Assembly: GCF_004138335.1 (NCBI RefSeq)
Contig: NZ_RYFW01000001.1
Location: 1,798,001-1,862,000 of the forward strand
Source of the DNA: Peristeroidobacter agariperforans
GTDB lineage: Bacteria; Pseudomonadota; Gammaproteobacteria; Steroidobacterales; Steroidobacteraceae
DNA: 64,000 bases
Direction: 5' to 3'
The translations under genes and the position numbers were made by a program. This document shows, piece by piece, positions 8,306 through 17,760 of this stretch; positions within the stretch are counted from its first letter, which is position 1; the number at the start of each line of letters is the position of its first letter. Below the pieces are notes generated by a model. It did no database searches. It was not told the origin of the DNA and worked only from the letters and a program-made list of their open reading frames with translations.

Positions 8306-9463
8306 TTAAGTGGAGCGCTGGGCCAACAAGCCCCGGCTGGCAAGATTGCGCATCAGATGAGCGATGCCGTGGGACCACGGTGGCGCCTGGTCCGAAGTCG
8401 TGAGTTTGTTCTCCAGCGTGCCCAGGTGAGGCGAGGACACGCGCACGATGTCGCCGATTTTGTGCGTGAAGCCGCGGCCGGCCACATCGCGATCGTCGGT
8501 GGGAGCAAACATGGTGCCGAGGAACAGCGCGAAGCCGTCCGGATACTGGTGCTGGCTCATGGTCTGCTCGACCAGCTCGAGCGGATCGCGGCTGATCAAC
8601 GACATGGAGCTGCGGCCTTCGAGCTTGTAGCCCTCGGGGCCTTCGACGGTCAGCGACACCACGGTCTGGCGCACGTCATCAATGCTGAAGGTCGCGTCGA
8701 ACATGCGAATGAAGGGGCCGATGGCGCAGGACGCGTTGTTGTCCTTCGCCTTGCCGAGCAGCAGCGCGCTACGGCCTTCGATATCGCGCAGATTCACGTC
8801 GTTACCGAGTGATGCGCCGAGCGTGCGGCCTTTCGCATCGCACGCGAGCACGATCTCGGGCTCCGGATTGTTCCATTGCGATTCCTTGCGCACGCCGATC
8901 CAGTCACCCCAGCCTACCGAGGAGAGCACCGGGGACTTGGTGAACACTTCGGCATCCGGACCGATCGCCACTTCCAGATATTGCGACCACAAGCCGTCGG
9001 CGATCAGCGCTTCTTTCAAGCGGACTGCAGTGGCCGAGCCGGGCTTGACCGAGCGAATGTCGGCGCCGACGCGTTCGCCTAGTGCATTGCGAATGGACTG
9101 AGCTTTGGCGTAGTCGCCACGAGCGCGCTCTTCGATCACGCGTTCCACCGCCGAGACGGCGAATGTCACGCCGCAGGCTTTCACACATTGCAGATCTACC
9201 GGCGCGAGCAAGCGTGTCGATGCATTCGCGCCGCCGTTGAAAGCAGCCGACAGTGCCAGCTGCTCGAGCGGACCGAGGTCATCGCCGTCCGGGAGCGAGC
9301 CGTTCCAATTGTTGAGCAAATCGGAAACGGTCGGCGCGACTCGCGACACGTCACGAACGCGACCGCGAGTGACGACGACCGGAGTCGGGCCGGCGGCCGT
9401 GGCGATGCGGCCAACCAAGGTGGCCTCACGCCAGTCCGCCGGAAGATGGGCAAGTAGTCTCAT
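8306..9463 (-). CDS. xylX: 2-keto-3-deoxy-D-xylonate dehydratase (FAH family)
   Basis: The 385-residue protein belongs to the fumarylacetoacetate hydrolase superfamily, in the long form typical of Caulobacter XylX. It should convert 2-keto-3-deoxy-D-xylonate to alpha-ketoglutarate semialdehyde, the step that commits xylose to the Weimberg rather than the Dahms route. The divalent-metal site is suggested by NNPEPEIVLACD, followed by GNDVNLRDIEG and the C-terminal GDIVRVSSPHLGTLEN typical of the fold. It lies 11 bp after the transporter stop and 20 bp before xylB. No 2-keto-3-deoxy-xylonate aldolase is seen nearby, which supports the Weimberg assignment. The final semialdehyde dehydrogenase must be encoded elsewhere. 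Confidence 0.88.
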   Translation of the reverse strand: MRLLAHLPADWREATLVGRIATAAGPTPVVVTRGRVRDVSRVAPTVSDLLNNWNGSLPDGDDLGPLEQLALSAAFNGGANASTRLLAPVDLQCVKACGVTFAVSAVERVIEERARGDYAKAQSIRNALGERVGADIRSVKPGSATAVRLKEALIADGLWSQYLEVAIGPDAEVFTKSPVLSSVGWGDWIGVRKESQWNNPEPEIVLACDAKGRTLGASLGNDVNLRDIEGRSALLLGKAKDNNASCAIGPFIRMFDATFSIDDVRQTVVSLTVEGPEGYKLEGRSSMSLISRDPLELVEQTMSQHQYPDGFALFLGTMFAPTDDRDVAGRGFTHKIGDIVRVSSPHLGTLENKLTTSDQAPPWSHGIAHLMRNLASRGLLAQRST

Positions 9464-9474
9464 AAATAGATCGA

Positions 9475-10965
9475 TCAGAGCGCGTTAGCAGTGCTGGCCT
9501 TGGACGCCGCTGAGGAGCTGGCGTCGCCCTGGGGCTTTTCCATCCACAGGTGCTGAATGGCTTCCAGGCTGTGACCTTTGGTCTCGGGCACGAAGCGCCA
9601 CACGAACAGCGCGGCAAGAATACTCATCACGCCATAGATCCAGTAGGAGAAGCCGTGGTTGAACATCGCGTTCAACGCCGAGTTACCGTCCAGCACCTTG
9701 AACGACCAGGAAACGAAAAGGTTCGCGATCCACTGCATGGCCACCGCAATGGCCATCGCCTTGCCCTTGATCGGGTTCGGGAAGATCTCCGCCAGCAGCA
9801 CCCACACCACCGGGCCCCACGAGAGCGCGAAGCCGGCGATGTAGGCGACCACCGCCACCAGCGCGGCGGTGCCGACGTTGTGGCTGTTGAACAGGAAGCC
9901 GAGCGACAGCATCGAGACCGCCATCACCACGCCGCCCAGGATCAGCAGCGGCTTGCGGCCCCAGCGATCCACGGTCACCAGTGCGACCAGCGTGAACACG
10001 ATGTTGGCCACACCGACGATGATCGTCTGCAACAGCGCGCTATCGGTCGAGGCGCCCATGTTCTGGAACATCAGCGGCGCGTAGTAGAGCACTGCGTTGA
10101 TGCCGATGAACTGCTGGAACACCGACAGCATGATGCCGACGAAGATCACCAGCCCGCCGAAAGCAAACAATTTTCCGGTGCGCTCGTGCAGCGATTCGTC
10201 GATCTCTTTGAGCACGACGCGCGCTTCGGTCTCGTTCGTCAGGCGCGCCAGAACGTTCCGAGCCTCGTCCATGCGACCTTTCATCACCAGCCAGCGCGGC
10301 GTTTCGGGCACCAGCAGCAACAGGCCGAGGAACAAAGCAGCCGGCAGTGCAGCCGACAGCAGCATGAGGCGCCAGCCGGTCGACAGCACCCACTGGTCGT
10401 CGCCCTGCGAGGCGATGAACCAATTCACGAAGTACACCAGCGTCATGCCGACGACGATGGCGACCTGCTGATAAGTGACCAGCTGGCCGCGCTGCTTGGG
10501 CGGAGCAATCTCGGCGATATACAGCGGGGAGAGCATCGAGGCCACGCCGATGCCAATGCCGCCGAGGATTCGATAAAGAATGAACGAGCTGAGCGCTTCG
10601 GGCCCGTCGCCGCCGACGCCCAGGAAGCCGAATTCCGGGTAGGCGGAGCCGGCTGAGGAGAGGATGAACAGGACGGCCGAGACCATCAGGCCGCCGCGCC
10701 GTCCGATCTTCTGTGACATCGGACCGGCCAACGCTGCGCCGATCACGCAGCCGAGCAGGGCACAGGAAATGGCCCAACCGGACAGGCTGGCTGCGCTGGT
10801 TTCCGGCAGCCCTCGCGGCAGGATGAAGTTGTGGTCGATGGCGCCGACCGCGCCGGAAATGACGGCCGTGTCGTAGCCGAACAGCAGTCCGCCGAGTGCA
10901 GCGACGAACGCAAGTCCACGCACCAGCGTGGGATTCAGCTCGGCCTGGGGAATCCCCTGTGACAT
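9475..10965 (-). CDS. MFS sugar porter, probable D-xylose/H+ symporter
   Basis: This is a 496-residue, twelve-helix sugar porter heading the xylose operon. It shows GLLFGYDTAVISGAVG in helix 1, GPMSQKIGRRGG after helix 2, RILGGIGIGVASMLSPLYIAEIAPPKQRG, the PETPRWLV loop motif, QQFIGINAVLYYAPLMF in helix 7, DRWGRKP, LLAEIFPNPIKGKAMA and PETKGHSLEAI at the C terminus. These are the residues shared by XylE and GLUT transporters, including the QQxxGINxxxYY segment that contacts pentose in XylE. A strong ribosome site AGGGGG lies just upstream of the ATG. Being first in the Weimberg operon makes xylose the most likely substrate. It is clearly different from the porter at 191-1573. Confidence 0.9.
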   Translation of the reverse strand: MSQGIPQAELNPTLVRGLAFVAALGGLLFGYDTAVISGAVGAIDHNFILPRGLPETSAASLSGWAISCALLGCVIGAALAGPMSQKIGRRGGLMVSAVLFILSSAGSAYPEFGFLGVGGDGPEALSSFILYRILGGIGIGVASMLSPLYIAEIAPPKQRGQLVTYQQVAIVVGMTLVYFVNWFIASQGDDQWVLSTGWRLMLLSAALPAALFLGLLLLVPETPRWLVMKGRMDEARNVLARLTNETEARVVLKEIDESLHERTGKLFAFGGLVIFVGIMLSVFQQFIGINAVLYYAPLMFQNMGASTDSALLQTIIVGVANIVFTLVALVTVDRWGRKPLLILGGVVMAVSMLSLGFLFNSHNVGTAALVAVVAYIAGFALSWGPVVWVLLAEIFPNPIKGKAMAIAVAMQWIANLFVSWSFKVLDGNSALNAMFNHGFSYWIYGVMSILAALFVWRFVPETKGHSLEAIQHLWMEKPQGDASSSAASKASTANAL

Positions 10966-11048
10966 AAATTGCGCCCCCTGAGATGACGCCTGTAAGTGAA
11001 TTGGCGAAGCGAGGCTCTCAACGGCCTCATGCTACTGGACGAGCGTAG

Positions 11049-11064
11049 TTGATAGCGCTATCAA
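11049..11064. promoter_or_regulatory. LacI-type operator upstream of the xylose operon
   Basis: TTGATAGCGCTATCAA is a perfect 16-bp palindrome with the central CG typical of LacI/GalR-family operators. It lies 84 bp upstream of the start of the first gene of the minus-strand xylose operon and 70 bp past the end of the LacI-type regulator gene. The core TGATAGCGCTATCA resembles the sites at 22929 and 23151. Binding by the local regulator is inferred. Confidence 0.65.
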
Positions 11065-11133
11065 AATTCAAGCGCGACCTTGCCTTACCGGAACGTAGGA
11101 CTAGCGGAGGAAAATGCGCTCCGAAGCGCGGAA

Positions 11134-12249
11134 TCAGCCTGGGCCGGGGGCGGCTACCGAGTCGCGTTTGACCAGGACGTGAGCCACGACGTGATCGACC
11201 ACGACCCGCGCTTCGCCGTCCTTACGGCGGCGAATGCTCCGTAACAGCAGGTCGATGGAAGAGGCCGCCATCGCGGCAATAGGCTGGCGGATGGTCGTCA
11301 GTTCGGGCCAGACCGTAGTGGCGGTCGGCGTATCGTCGAAACCGACCACGGATATGTCGCGCGGTACATCCATTCCACGGCGGTGAGCCACCGACACGGC
11401 GGCCGCGGCCATGTCGTCGTTGCTGGCAAAAATGGCCGTTGGCGGCTTCTTGCGCGCGAGCAGTTTCTCCGCCGCCTCCAGGCCGGAGCGGTAGGTGAAG
11501 AAGCCTTGCTGAACCAGGGTCGGATCGACCGGCACGCCGGCCGCCGCCATGGCCGCCTGGAAACCTTCGTAACGCAGGGCGCTGGCGGTCTGATTGGGAT
11601 GGCCCTTGATGAACGCGATGCGCGAATGTCCGAACGAAATCAAGTGATCGGTCATCTCTTGCGCTGCGCGAAAGTCATCGATGCGCACGCCGGAAATGTC
11701 GGGCTGGAAGCGCCCGGAGGCAATCGCGACGACCGGAATTCCAGCGGCCACCAGTTCGGAACAAACGGCTTTCGATTCGCACAGCGGCGGCGGAAGAATC
11801 ACACCCGCCACGCTCTGGGCGATCTTGCGAGCGGCGGCTCGTTCGGTCGCGCGCGTCATGTGATCCCAGGTATCGAGCACCAGTTGGGTCGCGGCCTTGC
11901 TGGCGCCGTCGAGCGCGCCGACCAGCAACTCGCTCAAGTAGGCCGAGCTCGGATTTGTATAGATCAATGCGATCCGGGTGCCCGACGCCGCGGCCAGCGA
12001 ACGGGCGGCGGCGTTCGGTGTGTAGTTGAGCTCGCGCACCGTGCGCATCACCAATTCGCGGGTCGCGGCTCGCACATTGGCGTTGCCGTTGACCACGCGC
12101 GACACCGTCATCGGCGAGACGCCGGCGCGCTGGGCCACCTCGTGGATGGTGACAGCGGCGCTTTTACGGCGCGTCGATGTGGCCGAATTCCTGGCTTTGC
12201 GAGGTGCGTTTTGCATGCAAGTTGTAAGTGGCGGGCCCGATGGGCTCAT
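11134..12249 (-). CDS. LacI-family transcriptional regulator of the xylan/xylose locus
   Basis: The N-terminal helix-turn-helix and hinge are clear: VTIHEVAQRAGVSPMTVSRVVNG at about residues 34-56, followed by NYTPNAAARSLA. The rest is a periplasmic-binding-protein-like sugar sensor ending near residue 360. The protein should repress its targets until a xylan-derived sugar or sugar acid binds. It lies between the xylose operon and the divergent alpha-glucuronidase operon, and palindromic sites flank it at 11049 and 12306. The start is uncertain: ATG at 12249 gives 371 residues and ATG at 12216 gives 360; neither has a good ribosome site. The effector cannot be predicted from sequence. Confidence 0.88.
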   Translation of the reverse strand: MSPSGPPLTTCMQNAPRKARNSATSTRRKSAAVTIHEVAQRAGVSPMTVSRVVNGNANVRAATRELVMRTVRELNYTPNAAARSLAAASGTRIALIYTNPSSAYLSELLVGALDGASKAATQLVLDTWDHMTRATERAAARKIAQSVAGVILPPPLCESKAVCSELVAAGIPVVAIASGRFQPDISGVRIDDFRAAQEMTDHLISFGHSRIAFIKGHPNQTASALRYEGFQAAMAAAGVPVDPTLVQQGFFTYRSGLEAAEKLLARKKPPTAIFASNDDMAAAAVSVAHRRGMDVPRDISVVGFDDTPTATTVWPELTTIRQPIAAMAASSIDLLLRSIRRRKDGEARVVVDHVVAHVLVKRDSVAAPGPG

Positions 12250-12305
12250 GAATTCAGCACATTATTGCCTTGGAGCGGGAAGGGTGGAAGCGCGTTGAGC
12301 GCCCG

Positions 12306-12319
12306 TGTTACCGTTACCA
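12306..12319. promoter_or_regulatory. Degenerate LacI-type operator before the alpha-glucuronidase operon
   Basis: TGTTACCGTTACCA keeps the spacing and central CG of the locus operators but matches its own reverse complement in only five of seven half-site positions. It lies in the gap between the regulator gene and aguA, 33 bp before the aguA start, where a repressor site for either gene would be expected. Confidence 0.4.
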
Positions 12320-12351
12320 AAACTCCGGTTAGCCGATGGTAGGGGGAAGAG

Positions 12352-14544
12352 ATGGCGCCAGGTCATCGTTCGCTAGGTGGCGGGTGCGCGCCTTTGTTTC
12401 GAGCAGTGTTGTCGATTTGGGCGCTGTGCGCGGCGCTCTTCGTGCAGCCGGCAGCCGCGGAAGATGGCTATGAGCTCTGGCTTCGCTATCACCCACTGCC
12501 GGCCGAACACCGCGCCCGTTATGTCGGCGCCACCACCCAGCTCGTGATGCCGACTCCGTCGCCGACGCTGGTTGCCGCCAAGGATGAACTGTTGCGTGGG
12601 TTGAACGGCTTGCTGTCGCAACAGCCTGCTGCCGTCGAGCGTGTGTCTGCACCCGCGCTGGTGATCGGCACGCCACAGTCGAACGCGCAGATTGCTCGGT
12701 TCGATCTGGGATTGAAGGGACTGGCGGCGCAGGGCTATGTGATTCGTCACCGGCCCATCAATGGCCAGGCGACGGTGATCGTCGCGGCCAACGACGATGT
12801 CGGCGTGCTGTACGGCGTGTTCCATTTCCTGCGTCTGCTGCAGACCCAGCAGCCGCTGGGCAACATCAACCTCACCGAGTCCTCGCGAATTCAGCTGCGC
12901 ATGCTGAATCATTGGGACAATCTCGACCGCACCGTCGAGCGCGGTTATGCAGGCTTTTCGCTGTGGGACTGGCACAAGCTGCCTGACTATCTCGATCCGC
13001 GCTACACCGACTATGCGCGCGCCAACGCATCGATCGGCATCAACGCGACGGTGCTCACCAACGTCAATGCAAACGCGACGATGCTGACGGCGCCCTATCT
13101 GGAAAAGGCCGCAGCGCTGGCGAACGTGTTTCGTCCGTACGGCATCCGTGTGTTTCTAACGGCGCGCTTCAGTGCTCCGGTCGAAATCGGCGGCTTGAAG
13201 ACGGCGGATCCGGCGGATCCGGCCGTGCAGCAGTGGTGGAAAGCGAAGGCTGCCGAAGTCTACAAATTCATTCCCGACTTCGGCGGCTTCCTGGTCAAAG
13301 CGAACTCCGAAGGACAGCCCGGCCCGCAGGATTACGGTCGCACTCACGCCGACGGCGCGAACATGCTGGCCGATGCGGTGAAACCGTTCGGCGGCGCCGT
13401 GATCTGGCGTGCGTTTGTTTATTCGCACGAGCAGCCGGACGATCGCGCCAAGCAGGCCTACGACGAGTTCGTGCCGCTCGACGGCAAGTTCCGCGACAAC
13501 GTGCTGGTGCAGGTGAAGAACGGCGCCATCGACTTCCAGCCGCGCGAGCCGTTCCATCCGTTGTTCGGCGCCATGCCGAAGACGCCGCTGGCCATGGAAT
13601 TCCAGATCACCAAGGAATATCTGGGCTTCGCGACGCACCTGGTTTATCTCGGCGCGTTCTACGAAGAAGTGCTGCGCGCGGACACCTATCGCCCGCGTCA
13701 GGGTTCGACGGTGGCGAAGATCCTCGATGGCTCCGCTCATAACTACGCGCGCACGGCCATCGCTGGCGTCGCCAATATCGGCACCGATCGCAACTGGAGC
13801 GGCGCGCAGTTCGAGCAAGCGAACTGGTATGCCTTCGGGCGCCTCGCCTGGAATCCGATGCTGTCCTCCAAGGACCTGGCCGAAGAATGGGTGCGGATGA
13901 CGTTCTCGAACGCTCCGCAGTTCGTGCAGCCGGTGGTCGCGATGATGATGAAGTCGCACGAGGCGGTCGTCGATTACATGACGCCTCTTGGTTTGCACCA
14001 TTTGATGGGTCGCGGCCATCACTACGGACCGGGACCGTGGGTCGAAGGCGGCCCGCGCGCCGACTGGACTTCCGTTTACTACCATCGCGCCGACGCAAAC
14101 GGCATTGGCTTCGATCGCACGAAGACGGGCAGCAACGCCGTCGCTCAATATGCTCCGCCGGTGGCCGCGCAGTTTGGCGATCTCAAGCGGGTGCCCGAGC
14201 AGTTCCTGCTGTGGTTCCATCACGTGCCTTGGGACCATCGCACGCAGTCTGGCCGCATCCTTTGGGACGAACTGGTGTATCGATACACGCGCGGTGTCGA
14301 TACGGTTCGCGAGATGGAAGGCACGTGGCAAGGGTTGGCGCCGTTGGTCGATGCCGAGCGCCATCAGCAGGTCGCGGCGTTTCTTAAGATTCAGGAGAAG
14401 GAGGCGAAATGGTGGCGCGATGCCAGCATCGCCTACTTCCAGACGTTCTCGAAGCGACCGCTGCCCGCAGGCTTCGCGCCTCCAGAGCACTCGCTCGATT
14501 ATTACAAGTCGCTCGAGTTCCCCTACGCGCCGGGACATCACTGA
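12352..14544 (+). CDS. aguA: Periplasmic alpha-glucuronidase, GH67
   Basis: This 730-residue enzyme removes (4-O-methyl)-D-glucuronic acid from the non-reducing end of aldouronic xylo-oligosaccharides. A signal peptide ending near QPAAAED places it in the periplasm. GH67 features are strong: the proposed catalytic acid Glu320 in KANSEGQPGPQDYGR, and the paired general-base carboxylates Asp394 in KNGAIDFQPREPFHP and Glu422 in FQITKEYLG, whose spacing of 28 residues matches characterised GH67 enzymes. The HHYGPGPW and WFHHVPWDH segments near the C terminus are also conserved. A strong ribosome site, AGGGGGAAGAG, precedes the ATG. It is first in a four-gene operon with an acetylesterase, mannonate dehydratase and GH3 xylosidase. 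Confidence 0.95.
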   Translation: MAPGHRSLGGGCAPLFRAVLSIWALCAALFVQPAAAEDGYELWLRYHPLPAEHRARYVGATTQLVMPTPSPTLVAAKDELLRGLNGLLSQQPAAVERVSAPALVIGTPQSNAQIARFDLGLKGLAAQGYVIRHRPINGQATVIVAANDDVGVLYGVFHFLRLLQTQQPLGNINLTESSRIQLRMLNHWDNLDRTVERGYAGFSLWDWHKLPDYLDPRYTDYARANASIGINATVLTNVNANATMLTAPYLEKAAALANVFRPYGIRVFLTARFSAPVEIGGLKTADPADPAVQQWWKAKAAEVYKFIPDFGGFLVKANSEGQPGPQDYGRTHADGANMLADAVKPFGGAVIWRAFVYSHEQPDDRAKQAYDEFVPLDGKFRDNVLVQVKNGAIDFQPREPFHPLFGAMPKTPLAMEFQITKEYLGFATHLVYLGAFYEEVLRADTYRPRQGSTVAKILDGSAHNYARTAIAGVANIGTDRNWSGAQFEQANWYAFGRLAWNPMLSSKDLAEEWVRMTFSNAPQFVQPVVAMMMKSHEAVVDYMTPLGLHHLMGRGHHYGPGPWVEGGPRADWTSVYYHRADANGIGFDRTKTGSNAVAQYAPPVAAQFGDLKRVPEQFLLWFHHVPWDHRTQSGRILWDELVYRYTRGVDTVREMEGTWQGLAPLVDAERHQQVAAFLKIQEKEAKWWRDASIAYFQTFSKRPLPAGFAPPEHSLDYYKSLEFPYAPGHH

Positions 14545-14561
14545 TCATGAGGACCTGCTGC

Positions 14562-16502
14562 ATGTCGAAGTGGCTCCCGGGCGTGTTGTTGGTAGTGCTC
14601 TCGACGTCGAGCGCAAATGCGGCGCCACTGCTGCACGACCTGTTCAAGGATCACGTCGTCCTGCAGCGTGAGCAGGCCATCAATGTCTGGGGGCGGGCCC
14701 AGCCGGGTGAGTCACTTACGGTGACACTGGCCAACTCGAGCGTACAGGCGAAGGCGGACTCGACAGGTGTCTGGCGATCGAGCCTGCCGAGCATGAGCGC
14801 GGGCGGTCCTTATCAGCTGTCCGTCGCCGCGGCCTCGGGCGAAAAGCAGGTCGTCGACGATGTGATGATTGGCGATGTGTGGTTGTGCTCGGGCCAGTCG
14901 AATATGGTTCTGCAAGTCCACCGCGCGCTCGATTCTCGCTCCGAGATCCTCAACTCGAAGAACGACTCCATCCGCATGCTCACCGTGCCGCTGGCGAACA
15001 ATCCAGTGCCCCAGTACGGTTTTGCCAGCCCGGTGCAATGGCAGAAGGCGTCGCCGCAGACAGTGCCGGAGTTCTCGGCCGTTTGTTTGTATTTCGCGCG
15101 CGAGCTGCAGAAGAAAGACAAGGTGCCGATGGGCTTGATTGCCGCGGCCTGGGGCGGATCGAAGATCCAGTCCTGGATGACGGCGCCGGCGCTTCGTTCC
15201 ATGAGGACTTATGACGGCGCGCTGGATGCGCTGGCGCTGTCTGGCAAAGACCCGATCGCCGCGAACGCTCAGTGGGCCAGCATTTGGGAAGGCTGGTGGC
15301 GCGAGCGCACCAAAGATCGGCCGGGCTACGAGCCTTGGAGCACGAAGCCCAGTGGAGAGTGGAAGCCTGCGCCGGTCGAGCGCGGCTACTGGGAAGACTG
15401 GGGTGTGGCCGAGTTGGCCAAGTACGACGGCATGCTGTGGTATCGGACGAATGTGACTTTGACGAAGTCACAAGCCGCGCAGCAGGCCACGTTCGCGCTG
15501 GGGCGTGCAGATGAGTCCGATCAGGTATGGATCAACGGCCGGCTGGTCGGAGCCGCGGGCCCCGGTGGCGAGAAGTCCTACCAGTTGCCGCCGAAGCTGT
15601 TGCGTGCTGGAGAGAACACGGTCGTCGTTAGCGTGCTCGATACATACGCGAGCGGCGGTCTGCCCGGTCCGATGGAAAGTCGTGCAATTCGCTTTGCCGA
15701 CGGCTCGAGCGTCGTGCTCAACAAGCAATGGCATTACCAGCTGCCACCGGCCAACGCGGCGTTTCCGTTGCGCGCGCCTTGGGAGGCAACCGCCGGATTG
15801 GGCGTGATTCACAACGGCATGATCGCGCCGCTGTCGAATCTCAGCCTGCGTGGTGTCGTTTGGTATCAGGGCGAATCCAATACGGATGAAAGCGATCAGT
15901 ACCAGGCGCTGTTGACTCGCTTCATGGCCGATTGGCGCACGCAGTTCGGTGCGAACGTGCCGTTCTTCGTGGTGCAGCTCGCGGGCTACGGCCCGGCCTC
16001 GACCCAACCGACCGAGAGCGGCTGGGCGAAGACGCGAGAAGCGCAGCGCCTGGCGGTGAACGCCGACCCGAACGCGGCTCTTGCCATTGCCATCGACTTG
16101 GGCGAGTACACCGACGTTCATCCGGCCAACAAACAAGAAGTCGCGCGCCGCCTTGCTCGAGCGGCTCGGCATGTTCTTTACAAGGACGCTGCTCCGCCGT
16201 CCGGTCCTGTGCCGGTGAGCGCGCGTCGCGAGGGTGACGCCGTTTCAGTTGAATTCACGGACGTCACCGGAAAGCTCGTGGCGTACAGCGCCGCGCATCC
16301 AATCGGCTTCGAAACGTGCGGCGCCGGTGCGGGCACGTGCGAATACGCCGAAGCGACGATTCAAGGTCCGCGCGTGCTGTTGAAGAGCGCGAACTCAGGG
16401 ACCGCGACGCGCGTCCGTTATTGCTGGGCCGACAGCCCCGTGTGCACGTTATACGACGAAGTGCCGCTGCCGGCCGGCCCGTTCCAGATCGAGGTAAAGT
16501 GA
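14562..16502 (+). CDS. SGNH acetylesterase (sialate O-acetylesterase family, CE20-like)
   Basis: The 646-residue exported protein has the SASA-family fold, with the nucleophile Ser113 in [20 protein letters not shown] as the second block, and the catalytic pair Asp518 and His520 in TDVHPANK. A beta-sandwich insertion of roughly residues 290-375 ([37 protein letters not shown]) splits the SGNH domain, as in CE20 enzymes from xylan and xyloglucan loci. The likely role is removal of acetyl groups from xylo-oligosaccharides in the periplasm; true sialate as a substrate is unlikely here. The ATG at 14562 is preferred because GAGGA lies eight bases upstream; an ATG at 14547 is possible. The stop overlaps the next start by one base. 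Confidence 0.85.
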   Translation: MSKWLPGVLLVVLSTSSANAAPLLHDLFKDHVVLQREQAINVWGRAQPGESLTVTLANSSVQAKADSTGVWRSSLPSMSAGGPYQLSVAAASGEKQVVDDVMIGDVWLCSGQSNMVLQVHRALDSRSEILNSKNDSIRMLTVPLANNPVPQYGFASPVQWQKASPQTVPEFSAVCLYFARELQKKDKVPMGLIAAAWGGSKIQSWMTAPALRSMRTYDGALDALALSGKDPIAANAQWASIWEGWWRERTKDRPGYEPWSTKPSGEWKPAPVERGYWEDWGVAELAKYDGMLWYRTNVTLTKSQAAQQATFALGRADESDQVWINGRLVGAAGPGGEKSYQLPPKLLRAGENTVVVSVLDTYASGGLPGPMESRAIRFADGSSVVLNKQWHYQLPPANAAFPLRAPWEATAGLGVIHNGMIAPLSNLSLRGVVWYQGESNTDESDQYQALLTRFMADWRTQFGANVPFFVVQLAGYGPASTQPTESGWAKTREAQRLAVNADPNAALAIAIDLGEYTDVHPANKQEVARRLARAARHVLYKDAAPPSGPVPVSARREGDAVSVEFTDVTGKLVAYSAAHPIGFETCGAGAGTCEYAEATIQGPRVLLKSANSGTATRVRYCWADSPVCTLYDEVPLPAGPFQIEVK

Positions 16503-17758
16503 TGAAGGTCGAGAAGGAGTCGCCAGCAGTGGCCGGCTCGAGTCGGGATCGCGAGATCGTCGACGCCAAGGTGATCGTGACTTGTCCGGGTCGTAATTTC
16601 GTTACGTTGAAGATCGTTACGCGCTCCGGAATCACCGGGCTCGGCGACGCCACGCTGAACGGTCGTGAGCTGGCCGTCGCGGCCTATCTGCAAGAGCACA
16701 TCGTTCCCAACTTGATCGGCAAAGATGCCGGTCGCATCGAGGACACGTGGCAGTTCTTCTATCGCGGCGCGTATTGGCGTCGCGGCCCCGTGACGATGAC
16801 GGCGATCGCTGCTGTCGACGTGGCCTTGTGGGACATCGTTGCGAAGCTCGCCGGCTTGCCGCTTTATCAAATGCTCGGCGGTCGTTCTCGCGAGGGTGCG
16901 CTCGTCTACGCGCATGCCAACGGTCGCGACATCGCCCAGACCAGCGATGAAGTCGCTCGCTACATCGAGATGGGATTTCGTGCGGTCCGGGCTCAGTGCG
17001 GCGTGCCTGGGTTGGCGAAGACCTACGGAATTGCGAGCGGCGGCAAGGCTTACGAGCCGGCGGAAACTCAGCTGCCGCTGGAAACCTTGTGGTCGACGCC
17101 GAAGTATCTGGAGATCGTGCCGAAGCTGTTCGAGCAGTTGCGCATCGATCATGGCAACGACGTGGAGCTGCTGCACGACGGTCATCACCGGATGACCCCG
17201 ATCGAGGCGGCGCGTCTGGCGCGCAGTCTCGAGCCCTATCGCCTGTTCTGGCTGGAAGATGCGACGCCCGCAGAAAATCAGAAGGCGTTCGAGCTGATCC
17301 GACACCACTCCGTCACGCCGCTCGCCGTCGGCGAGGTGTTCAACTCGATCTGGGATTGCAAACATCTGATCGAGAATCAGCTCATCGATTACATTCGCAC
17401 GACCATCGTGCACGCCGGCGGCATTACGCACGTCCGGCGGCTCGCGGACTTTGCATCGCTATATCAAGTGCGCACGGGCTTCCACGGCGCAACCGATCTC
17501 TCTCCAGTGTGCATGGGCACGGCGCTGCACTTCGACACCTGGGTGCCGAACTTCGGCATTCAGGAGTGGATGCACCACGCCAAGGAGACCGACGAAGTGT
17601 TTCCACACGACTATCGCTTCCGCGATGGTCGGTTGCACTGTGGCGAGTCGCCGGGACACGGCGTCACCATCGACGAAAAGCTCGCCGCGAAATATCCATA
17701 CTCGCCTAAACAACTACCTATCGCTCGTCTCGAAGACGGCTCAATGTGGGATTGGTAA
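16502..17758 (+). CDS. manD: D-mannonate dehydratase (enolase superfamily, ManD/RspA type)
   Basis: This cytoplasmic 418-residue enzyme should dehydrate D-mannonate to 2-keto-3-deoxy-D-gluconate in the glucuronate pathway. The magnesium ligands are visible as Asp226 in LLHDGHHR, Glu252 in [10 protein letters not shown] and Glu278 in AVGEVFN. They are spaced exactly as in the characterised Novosphingobium ManD (210, 236, 262), each shifted by a 16-residue N-terminal extension. His228 and the [18 protein letters not shown] loop fit the active-site histidines of the family. The end VARLEDGxMWxW is nearly unchanged here. The ATG overlaps the TGA of the esterase gene. This is the enolase-type enzyme, unrelated to UxuA. 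Uronate isomerase and fructuronate reductase are not in the window. Confidence 0.93.
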   Translation: MKVEKESPAVAGSSRDREIVDAKVIVTCPGRNFVTLKIVTRSGITGLGDATLNGRELAVAAYLQEHIVPNLIGKDAGRIEDTWQFFYRGAYWRRGPVTMTAIAAVDVALWDIVAKLAGLPLYQMLGGRSREGALVYAHANGRDIAQTSDEVARYIEMGFRAVRAQCGVPGLAKTYGIASGGKAYEPAETQLPLETLWSTPKYLEIVPKLFEQLRIDHGNDVELLHDGHHRMTPIEAARLARSLEPYRLFWLEDATPAENQKAFELIRHHSVTPLAVGEVFNSIWDCKHLIENQLIDYIRTTIVHAGGITHVRRLADFASLYQVRTGFHGATDLSPVCMGTALHFDTWVPNFGIQEWMHHAKETDEVFPHDYRFRDGRLHCGESPGHGVTIDEKLAAKYPYSPKQLPIARLEDGSMWDW

Positions 17759-17760
17759 CC

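Noticed and set aside
14562-16502. Sialic acid metabolism
   Set aside because: Although the family name is sialate O-acetylesterase, no other sialic acid gene is present and the operon is xylanolytic.
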